A stretch of 8,323 nucleotides of DNA from positions 1 to 8,323 of the forward strand of contig DYDK01000070.1 in NCBI GenBank assembly GCA_020717935.1, read 5' to 3'. Below, piece after piece: positions 1-5,062 of this stretch (positions are counted from its first letter, which is position 1; each line of letters starts with the position of its first letter). Origin of the DNA: Desulfocapsa sp. (lineage in GTDB: Bacteria > Desulfobacterota > Desulfobulbia > Desulfobulbales > Desulfocapsaceae). The notes beneath the pieces are model-generated. The model saw only the letters and a program-made list of their open reading frames with translations, searched no databases and had not been told where the DNA came from. Made by a program: the position numbers and the translations under genes.

Positions 1-2
1 AA

Positions 3-209
3 GATGAGGCCCGGGCGTTGATCCGGGAGCTGTTTATTTCGTCAGCCGAACTTATCCCTGATGAAAACGCCAGAACACTCTCCGTCAAAATTCATCGTAT
101 GGCGAGTCCCACGCATGACCGGGCAATTGCAGCGCTGCTGGAGGAACTCAATCAATTAAACTTCTGCCACCCTGAAACAGGGTGTCGATTTATTTACACA
201 CTGGTTTGA
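3..209 (+). pseudogene. C-terminal end of a putative transposase (cut by the window edge)
   Basis: An open frame enters from the left edge and ends at TGA 207-209, giving 69 codons. It reads DEARALIRELFISSAELIP, then a charged stretch, then AIAALLEELNQLNFCHPETG and a closing IYTLV. This resembles the C-terminal tail of a widespread group of putative transposases, in which a hydrophobic/acidic helix, an 'EELN' helix and a short beta-strand close the protein. The family (which IS group) cannot be assigned, because no DDE catalytic region lies inside the window. The first possible start inside the window, TTG at 18, has no ribosome binding site and is unlikely to be real. The gene may be intact outside the window. 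The fadL remnant begins within about 50 bp of its stop, which suggests that the element's end lies in roughly 210-255 and that its insertion or a later deletion removed the start of fadL. The transposase call rests on memory of family tails and is moderate. Confidence 0.45.
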
Positions 210-257
210 CATCATAAAAAGTGCCAACGCCAAGTGCGCCCGGATCAGGAAATCTGA

Positions 258-1277
258 ACTTATATCCATCTTCCATCCGTCACCTACACCGATGATCGGT
301 CATTTACCAGAAGTGGCGAATCAGAGCAGGAAAATTTCTTATTGCCAACCCTCTTTATGGTCTCCCCGGAATACAACAATTTCCGTTTTGGTTTTTCGGT
401 CACCGTACCTTATGGCCTCTCAAAACGCTGGGAACAACCCTTTCCCCGTACCTTTGCCGAAGAGTACAGCCTCAAGGTCTTTGATATAAACCCCACTGTA
501 TCCTACAGAATCTGTGATTATTTTTCCGTTGCCGCCGGCCCGCGAGTCCTTTACAGCACAGCCCAGGTGAGCAGTTACGGAGTTGTTTCCACCAAAGGCT
601 ATACCGCCAGCCGTTCATTGGAAGGGGATACCACCGAGATGGGATGGAATGCGGCTCTCTCAGCCAAGCCCACTAAAAACATCAATCTATCAGCGACCTA
701 TCGTTCCGCTGTTGATCTAGGTCTCAGTGGCGATGCCGTGCTGGGGAGCAACACGCAAATCCTGCCTGTATCGACCGGTGGCGATGTGACTATTCCGGCT
801 CCGGCCATTTTCAGTCTGTCTGGCGCCTATTCATTTGACCAGCTCACCGTTGATCTCACCTGGGATCGCACCTACTGGTCAGACTACGAAACCCTGGCCT
901 TTCATTATGACACCATTCTCCACAATCCGGTGCTCATCGGGGCCTTTGGGATTCCTAAAGCCAAAAAATGGGAAGACAGCGATGCCTATCGTTTGGGCGT
1001 ATCTTATGAACTGAATACCACCTAGACCCTGATGACAGGATTTGCCTATGATAACAATCCCATTCCTGATGCCACCCTGCTCTTTGACCTCCCTGATTCT
1101 GACGCCATGCTCTATTCCGTGGGTGCTCGGTATCGGGTCAATGCCCAGATGGAAATTGGGGCCGGTTATCTCTATGATTATAAAAAGAGCCGCTCCGTGG
1201 CCAATGGAGTGCTGGATGGCACATTTACCGATGCCTCCGCCCACCTTCTGACCGTAGGCTTCTCATATACCTTCTAA
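258..1277 (+). pseudogene. FadL/OmpP1/TodX-family outer-membrane transporter, truncated and with an in-frame stop
   Basis: The family forms 14-stranded outer-membrane barrels that take up hydrophobic compounds such as long-chain fatty acids. The readable frame starts after TGA 255-257 with TYIHLPSVTYTDD and continues through VSPEYNNFRFGFSV and SVAAGPRVLY. It has alternating beta-strand character and ends in the aromatic FSYTF typical of outer-membrane proteins. Two lesions are visible. First, about 80 to 120 N-terminal residues, including the signal peptide and the plug, are missing. Second, TAG at 1023-1025 interrupts the frame in 'ELNTT*TLMTGFAYDNNPIPD', where relatives carry a Trp, so this is most simply TGG changed to TAG. 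Reading resumes in the same frame to TAA 1275-1277. A further stub, ARIRKSE in another frame near 238-258, may be upstream fadL sequence joined by a frameshift; this is tentative. The 340-codon remnant compares with about 400 to 450 residues for the family. The family call is confident and the pseudogene status is well supported. Confidence 0.85.
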
Positions 1278-1364
1278 CCCCGATAAACGGGATAAGGATA
1301 AGGCTTGAGCTGAACGCAAAGTTTGTGGACGAAAAGAGCATTTTGAAATCTCGTTTACTCGCTT

Positions 1365-1545
1365 AGGAGGCTATTCAAAATAACCTGAACACCTTGCATC
1401 TCGTCTTCGGGTCGTATTTGGCCGATTCTCAATCACAAAATCCTCGACATAACACAATTATGCCTGCGGTTTTGTTCAATCGTCCCGACCAAATCCAACC
1501 CAAATCCGAGCGCAATTTTGTCCAGTTTATTTTGAGTAGCCTCCT
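1365..1545. repeat. Long imperfect palindrome, copy 1 (46-bp shared loop)
   Basis: The outer arm 1365-1391 (AGGAGGCTATTCAAAATAA...) matches the reverse complement of 1519-1545 at about 23 of 27 positions. A weaker inner stem continues inwards: about 1400-1428 pairs with about 1481-1510. The single-stranded centre holds the 46-bp segment 1427-1472, which recurs at 2938-2983, followed by GTTCAATCG, also present in copy 2. The element fills most of the gap between two convergent genes, the fadL remnant and the citrate synthase gene. No target-site duplication and no coding potential were recognised. It could be a MITE-like element or a structured RNA. Outside it, 1278-1364 contains nothing I recognise beyond a 4-bp CCCG/CGGG hairpin. 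Confidence 0.8.
1427..1472. repeat. 46-bp direct repeat, copy A (loop of palindrome 1)
   Basis: It begins TCTCAATCACAAAATCCTCG and ends ATGCCTGCGGTTT. It is identical over 46 bases to 2938-2983 and in the same orientation. It lies in the unpaired centre of the palindrome. The surrounding stems are much less similar to copy B than this segment is. Confidence 0.95.
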
Positions 1546-1579
1546 TACCTGCAAGAGAATCAATAGTTATCGTGGTCAA

Positions 1580-1615
1580 TTCCGTTGTCGCCCGCAGGAG
1601 ATGGCGACAACGGAA
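1580..1615. terminator. 13-bp perfect hairpin 3' of the citrate synthase gene
   Basis: TTCCGTTGTCGCC (1580-1592) is the exact reverse complement of GGCGACAACGGAA (1603-1615), with a 10-base loop. It lies about 70 bases past the citrate synthase stop on the minus strand and after palindrome 1 on the plus strand, so it could end transcription from either side. Neither strand has a clear T-run directly after the stem, so it is not a textbook intrinsic terminator. It may instead be a processing or RNA-stability hairpin, or another repeat. Confidence 0.45.
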
Positions 1616-1685
1616 GCCCCTCATCATTTTCCCCTGTCTTTGCAGGCCCGCTATCCCCTCTCCCTGTTTGCGTATTCAGGAAAAA

Positions 1686-2843
1686 TTACGGAGTTCGAGT
1701 TTCGATAGGCATATATTGCTGCAAGCAGGGCCCGATATATTTGGCGCTGGGGCGAATCAAGCGGTTATTGCGCCACTGCTCGAGAATATGGGCCGACCAG
1801 CCTACCGCTCGACTCATAGCAAAGATGGGGGTAAATAACTCCGTGGGAATGCCCATGGCCCGATAGAGGGTGCCCGTGTACAGATCAACATTGGCAAAGA
1901 CCTTGGAATTGGCCACCATGGTCTTTTCCACAATCTGCACAATATCAAAGAAACGGGTGTCTCCTGCCTTCATGGAAACCTGTCTGGCAAGATCGCGCAG
2001 AATACTGACCCGTGGATCTTCACATTTATAAACACGGTGGCCAAAGCCAGGGATTTTTCCCTTCACGGCTAATTTTTCCAGTATCCATGCTTCGGCTTTT
2101 TCTGGAGAGCCAATAGTTTCAAGCATGTCCATGACATCAGCATTGGCCCCGCCATGGAGCGGCCCTTTCAAAGCCCCAATGGCACTGGTCATGGCCGAAT
2201 AGATGTCCGACATGGTGGCCGCTGTGACTCGAGCCGCAAAGGTGGAGGCATTCAATTCATGATCAGCGTGAAGAATAAGGGCCACATCAAGGGCATGAAC
2301 AATCTCGGGTTCCGGGTCTTGACCCTGCAAAGTATAGAGAAAGTTATAAGCAATACCACGATTGGGCATGGGGATAATCGGTTCATGTCCGTCTTTTAAG
2401 CGTTGGTGAGCGGCTATGATGAGCGGAATCCGTTCGATCAGGCGCTGGGCCTTGCGCAGCGAGGCATCCAGCCTGGTATTGCCACTGTCGGGATCCCAGT
2501 GACCAAGGGAAGAAACCGCCGTCCGCAAGACCTCCATCGACGACGCGGTACGGGGAAACATGCGCAAGATCATAGAGGTCTCCACGGGCAGCAACATGCC
2601 GCCCGTGAAGCCATCGAGAAAGGCCTGAAATTCGGTAAGTCCGGGCAGTCTGCCGTACCAGAGCAGATAGGCAACCTCTTCAAATGAAGAGTTGCGGGCC
2701 AGATCCAAAGCATCATAGCCACGGTAAATGAGCCGCCCTTCCTTACCATCAATAAAACAAATAGATGAGCTACAGGCAACGACATCAGCCAACCCTTGTT
2801 CTTTTTCAAGGTTCGGTGTTTGCTCGCAAGTGGGTATATTCAT
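1686..2843 (-). CDS. gltA: Citrate synthase (short, CitZ/type-I-like)
   Basis: It condenses acetyl-CoA with oxaloacetate to citrate and CoA, the entry step of the TCA cycle (oxidative branch), in the cytoplasm. The 385-residue length fits the shorter Gram-positive/archaeal-type synthases of about 370-390 residues rather than the roughly 430-residue NADH-sensitive E. coli type. All signature segments are present. They are GRLIYRGYD near 36-44, LHADHELNASTF at 191-202 (H195), GPLHGGAN at 227-234 (catalytic H230), GFGHRVYK at 266-273 (H269, R270) and NVDLYTG at 318-324 (catalytic D320), followed by RAVGWSAHILEQW for substrate binding. The start is supported by AGGAGT 9 bp before the ATG. It stands alone, with no co-oriented neighbour, and has a long palindromic repeat on each side. 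A 2-methylcitrate synthase (PrpC) has the same fold and cannot be fully excluded; no prp genes are nearby. Confidence 0.93.
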   Translation of the reverse strand: MNIPTCEQTPNLEKEQGLADVVACSSSICFIDGKEGRLIYRGYDALDLARNSSFEEVAYLLWYGRLPGLTEFQAFLDGFTGGMLLPVETSMILRMFPRTASSMEVLRTAVSSLGHWDPDSGNTRLDASLRKAQRLIERIPLIIAAHQRLKDGHEPIIPMPNRGIAYNFLYTLQGQDPEPEIVHALDVALILHADHELNASTFAARVTAATMSDIYSAMTSAIGALKGPLHGGANADVMDMLETIGSPEKAEAWILEKLAVKGKIPGFGHRVYKCEDPRVSILRDLARQVSMKAGDTRFFDIVQIVEKTMVANSKVFANVDLYTGTLYRAMGIPTELFTPIFAMSRAVGWSAHILEQWRNNRLIRPSAKYIGPCLQQYMPIETRTP

Positions 2844-2851
2844 GGGGTATG

Positions 2852-2857
2852 ACTCCT
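2852..2857 (-). promoter_or_regulatory. Ribosome binding site of the citrate synthase gene
   Basis: The minus strand reads AGGAGT, then 8 bases, then ATG (2841-2843). This fixes the chosen start. Palindrome 2 starts only 18 bases further upstream, so the 5' leader of this mRNA, if it starts beyond the palindrome, would contain a large hairpin. Confidence 0.75.
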
Positions 2858-2874
2858 GATCTTGAAATGGTCTT

Positions 2875-3081
2875 TAGGGACTCGGAAAATACTGATATAC
2901 CACCTTGCATCCCTGCTTTGGGCTATCTTTGGCTATGTCTCAATCACAAAATCCTCGACATAACACAATTATGCCTGCGGTTTCGGAGTCTCGCAAGCTC
3001 GCTTACCTGTTCAATCGACATAGCCAAAGATAACCCAAATCAGGGCGCAATTCAGGTACATCACTATTATCCGAGTCCTTT
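2875..3081. repeat. Long imperfect palindrome, copy 2 (46-bp shared loop)
   Basis: The outer arms 2875-2901 and 3055-3081 are complementary at about 22 of 27 positions (core GGACTCGGA). The inner arm 2911-2939 (CCCTGCTTTGGGCTATC...) matches the reverse complement of 3017-3045 at 27 of 29 positions, so the structure is a nearly continuous stem of about 65 bp. The loop of about 77 bases (2940-3016) starts inside the 46-bp repeat 2938-2983 and ends with GTTCAATC, as in copy 1. Relative to copy 1 it carries roughly 25 extra bases (about 2984-3008). It lies between the divergent citrate synthase and cbiK genes. Confidence 0.85.
2938..2983. repeat. 46-bp direct repeat, copy B (loop of palindrome 2)
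   Basis: It is identical to 1427-1472 and in the same orientation, 1.5 kb away on the other side of the citrate synthase gene. Homologous recombination between the two copies would excise that gene. Confidence 0.95.
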
Positions 3082-3083
3082 AA

Positions 3084-3206
3084 TTCCATGCCTCAATCAA
3101 GCGTGAACTTTGTCGGCTACGCTGTGCGGCTTCTTCACCGTACTCTTTATACTGTCTCGTCGCTGCTCGCATGCCTTCGCGTTCCCATCTTGATTGAGAA
3201 ATGGAA
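3084..3206. repeat. Palindrome-ended element, copy 3 (72-bp interior shared with 4873-5050)
   Basis: TTCCATGCCTCAATCAA (3084-3100) matches the reverse complement of 3190-3206 at 15 of 17 positions, and the complementarity continues for several bases inwards (GAAC/GTTC). The interior, read on the minus strand from about 3180 to 3109, is roughly 75% identical to 4952-5023 on the plus strand. The terminal arms are unrelated to those of that second copy. On the minus strand the interior can be read as REGMRAATRQYKEYGEE, part of a 63-codon frame (3271-3080) with no visible ribosome binding site. I treat this as repeat sequence, possibly derived from an old coding segment, not as a gene. Confidence 0.7.
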
Positions 3207-3241
3207 TAAGTTCTTTTAATTGTTTCACGACTGGAATATGA

Positions 3242-3332
3242 AGGACTCGGGAAATACTCATATATCAACATAATTTCCGACTTCAGACCATACTTGGCCG
3301 CAATTCGGGTAGATAAATATTTCCGAGTCCCT
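3242..3332. repeat. Short palindrome, copy 4 (same outer arms as palindrome 2)
   Basis: The left arm 3242-3266 (AGGACTCGGGAAATACTCAT...) pairs with 3308-3332 after allowing one bulged base. Both arms resemble the outer arms of palindrome 2, and its right end, CGCAATTCGGGTAGATAA... to 3330, matches 3046-3077 of palindrome 2 at most positions. It lacks the 46-bp loop, so it looks like an internally deleted relative. Its left arm can also pair with the right arm of palindrome 2 (3071-3088 with 3232-3250), enclosing palindrome 3. Confidence 0.7.
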
Positions 3333-3378
3333 CATTTGTTTTTCTCCATGCTCCCTTCACAAATCCCGAAGAAAGCCA

Positions 3379-3407
3379 TATCATCGTCATTTGTACAACG
3401 ATATAAT
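3379..3407 (+). promoter_or_regulatory. Possible promoter for the cbiK operon
   Basis: A consensus -10 hexamer TATAAT lies at 3402-3407, about 100 bases before cbiK and just after the repeat cluster, in AT-rich sequence. With a 17-base spacer the -35 would be TATCAT (3379-3384), a poor match. The -10 is adjacent to an 8-base palindrome TTGTACAA (3391-3398), which could be a repressor site, but a palindrome this short can occur by chance. Confidence 0.3.
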
Positions 3408-3507
3408 ATTATGAAAAGAGATTGAATGTAACAGCAAAGTTGATTAAACGGAATAAAAAGTTATGCACCTGCCTCTTCTGGCCCTCAATTCTTCAACCGA
3501 GGAATCC

Positions 3508-4314
3508 ATGCATCCGATCCCCATTGTCATCGTTGCCTTTGGAACAGCCACCAAGACCAAGGCCTCTTATGATTTTCTGGATTCCCGTATTAGAGGGAAC
3601 TTTTCCGATCATGACATACTCTGGGCCTGGTCATCACGAATCGTTAACGATGCGACAAATGGAGAAGCAAACAGCCGCATTGACAGTCCCCATGTCGTTC
3701 TGCACTCTTTGCATCAGCAACGACACCCTTGGGCGGTAGTGCAGTCATTGCACCTGCTTGGCGGCCATGAATTTATGCGCTTAGTTGCAGACGCGGCACA
3801 ACAACCAATTCGCACCTCCATCGGCCTGCCCCTTCTCTTTTCTCCCCAAGACTATCAGGAGCTTTGCACGGCCCTTGCCCCACTGATTACCGCCCGTCCT
3901 GATCAAGCCATCTTAGTGGTGGGACATGGCACGGATCACCCCGCCTGGTGCGCCTATCCGGCTCTGCAATACTTCTTGCGCCAACGATTTGGCCCGAGAA
4001 TTTTTGTGGGCGTAATTGAAGAAGGATGCCCGACTCCCCATGAAGTTATTACCGAGATGACGAATAGTGGATACACCCGCGCCTGTATTATCCCACTGCT
4101 GTTGGTGGCCGGCATGCATTTCCACCGCGATCTGACCGGAGAAAACCACCATTCCTGGCTGAGCCGTCTCACCAGGGCAAACATCAGTGTTGAAACTATT
4201 GAACACGGAATTGGAGTCTTGCCCGCCATCAGCGACATGTTCTGTCGTCATATTGAAGAGGCCTTGGCGGTCATTCCTGAAAACAATGCGGATACATCTC
4301 CGCAGGAGGTATAA
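3508..4314 (+). CDS. cbiK: Sirohydrochlorin cobaltochelatase, CbiK type (anaerobic)
   Basis: It inserts Co2+ into sirohydrochlorin early in the anaerobic (cobalt-early) cobalamin route; related enzymes also insert iron to make sirohaem. The 268-residue length fits CbiK (about 264). The protein opens with PIVIVAFGTATKTK, the usual first strand. It has LHLLGGHEF (H87), VVGHGTDHPAW with H140 in the position of the metal-binding/catalytic histidine, FVGVIEEGCP (E171/E172), and LLLVAGMHFHRDLTGE with H204 as the second metal-site histidine. No signal peptide is visible, so it is cytoplasmic, unlike periplasmic CbiK forms in some Desulfovibrio. The frame is open from an earlier ATG at 3463, but that start has no clear ribosome binding site and adds 15 residues with no family counterpart. 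ATG 3508 follows GAGGA (3499-3503) and gives the typical N-terminus. It forms an operon with the next gene, which starts 3 bp after its stop. No other cob/cbi genes are in the window. Confidence 0.88.
   Translation: MHPIPIVIVAFGTATKTKASYDFLDSRIRGNFSDHDILWAWSSRIVNDATNGEANSRIDSPHVVLHSLHQQRHPWAVVQSLHLLGGHEFMRLVADAAQQPIRTSIGLPLLFSPQDYQELCTALAPLITARPDQAILVVGHGTDHPAWCAYPALQYFLRQRFGPRIFVGVIEEGCPTPHEVITEMTNSGYTRACIIPLLLVAGMHFHRDLTGENHHSWLSRLTRANISVETIEHGIGVLPAISDMFCRHIEEALAVIPENNADTSPQEV
4304..4310 (+). promoter_or_regulatory. Strong ribosome binding site inside the end of cbiK
   Basis: AGGAGGT, a full Shine-Dalgarno match, overlaps the last codons of cbiK (QEV) and lies 7 bases before ATG 4318. The two genes are probably translated in a coupled way from one mRNA. 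Confidence 0.85.
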
Positions 4315-4317
4315 GAT

Positions 4318-4863
4318 ATGCTGTGTCCACCGAGCCACCATCTGGTGTATGGAACCCTGCACGATTATCTTACCGGCGAAGAGCTGGTGGACACCGATGA
4401 CGAACGCACCCGCCAGGAGCTGGCCCGATGGATGGTTGAAGAAAAGGGTTTTGCCAAGGCTGATATTGAAGCCCGCCGCAGTATCGAGACCCTCTTTGCC
4501 ACCCAGTTTGTTCGCTCCAACATAACGCTTACCGTCAGTCTGGACGGGAAACGCATCATGATTATCCGTTACGCCCCGGGTTCACTGGTCAGCAGGGAAC
4601 GGTCAGCCATTGCCGCCGCCCGGGTGCTGGAAGAAGAGTATCAGATTCCGCTGGCAGTCGTGACCAACGGCAGAGACGCTGAACTGCTGGAAACCGCACG
4701 AGGCCAGGTCATCGCAGCGGGAATGGCAGGTATCCCCGACTATGAGAAGGCCCGAGAGCTCTTTCCCACCCTGATCTTTCGTGAACGGTTGGATCCCGCC
4801 AAGCGAGAGCGGGAATTACGCATTTTGAATGCCTTTGATGTGGAGATTTGTTGCCGACGATAA
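4318..4863 (+). CDS. HsdR N-terminal-like (PD-(D/E)XK fold) stand-alone protein, probably catalytically inactive
   Basis: The 181-residue protein resembles the 'type I restriction enzyme R protein N-terminal' domain found as short stand-alone proteins. It opens with HHLVYGTLHDYLTGEELVDT, followed by a helix DERTRQELARWMVEEKGFAKADIEARRSIE (26-57). It then has the strand pair ITLTVSLDGKRIMIIRYAPG (69-88), a helix SRERSAIAAARVL, a strand IPLAVVTNGRDAELLE, and a C-terminal AKRERELRILNAFDVE. In active members the second strand ends in E-x-K after an Asp in the first strand. Here those positions read as I-R-Y and a Thr, so the nuclease site appears lost. There is no helicase/motor domain and no hsdM or hsdS nearby, so it is not a restriction enzyme. 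It is probably co-translated with cbiK, and its true role is unknown. The domain call is good; the function is not assignable. Confidence 0.7.
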   Translation: MLCPPSHHLVYGTLHDYLTGEELVDTDDERTRQELARWMVEEKGFAKADIEARRSIETLFATQFVRSNITLTVSLDGKRIMIIRYAPGSLVSRERSAIAAARVLEEEYQIPLAVVTNGRDAELLETARGQVIAAGMAGIPDYEKARELFPTLIFRERLDPAKRERELRILNAFDVEICCRR

Positions 4864-4872
4864 AAGATGGGC

Positions 4873-5050
4873 TCATTCCAGTGTGCATGTTTGCATTCAA
4901 GTTGAGGGACTTCGACCAGAATAAATCATTCCGTCTTGCTGGTCTGACATCGAGAAGGCAAGCGAATGGCGATGAAGCAATACAAGAAGTACGGTGAGGG
5001 GCCAATACAGTGCAGCCGACGAAGGTGTCGGCAAATGCAAACTGGAATGA
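4873..5050. repeat. Palindrome-ended element, copy 5 (shares interior with 3084-3206, inverted)
   Basis: TCATTCCAGTGTGCAT (4873-4888) matches the reverse complement of 5035-5050 at 15 of 16 positions, giving terminal inverted repeats on an element of 178 bp. The interior 4952-5023 is about 75% identical to the reverse complement of 3109-3180. On the plus strand it reads REGKRMAMKQYKKYGEG, comparable to REGMRAATRQYKEYGEE of copy 3, with several differences falling at synonymous third positions. It fills the 199-bp gap between the convergent HsdR-N-like and algJ-like genes. No flanking target duplication was recognised. Confidence 0.7.
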
Positions 5051-5062
5051 CAACATCGGTTA

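Noticed and set aside
1394..1708. A 104-codon plus-strand open frame downstream of the fadL remnant
   Set aside because: It runs through palindrome 1, its stem and the 1580-1615 hairpin, then overlaps the end of the citrate synthase gene. It has no ribosome binding site and no recognisable domain.
1365..3081. Integron attC sites flanking a citrate synthase cassette
   Set aside because: The palindromes are larger than typical attC sites, I see no clear RYYYAAC/GTTRRRY pair at the ends, and no integrase is in the window. The conserved loop with varying stem does resemble attC logic in part, but evidence is lacking.
3080..3271. A 63-codon minus-strand open frame in the citrate synthase-cbiK gap
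   Set aside because: It spans parts of palindromes 3 and 4, has no ribosome binding site, and its start lies inside an inverted-repeat arm. Only the inner part has a protein-like relative at 4952-5023. It was kept as a repeat observation, not a gene.
2875..3332. CRISPR array
   Set aside because: Repeats are few, long, unevenly spaced and internally palindromic. There are no uniform spacers and no cas genes.
3463..3507. Upstream start for cbiK adding 15 residues
   Set aside because: ATG 3463 lacks a good ribosome binding site, while ATG 3508 has GAGGA at proper distance and gives the usual CbiK N-terminus. The extra residues are not a signal peptide.
4318..4863. Part of a type I restriction-modification system
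   Set aside because: There is no motor domain, methylase or specificity gene, and the E-x-K nuclease motif is missing. The neighbour is a chelatase gene.
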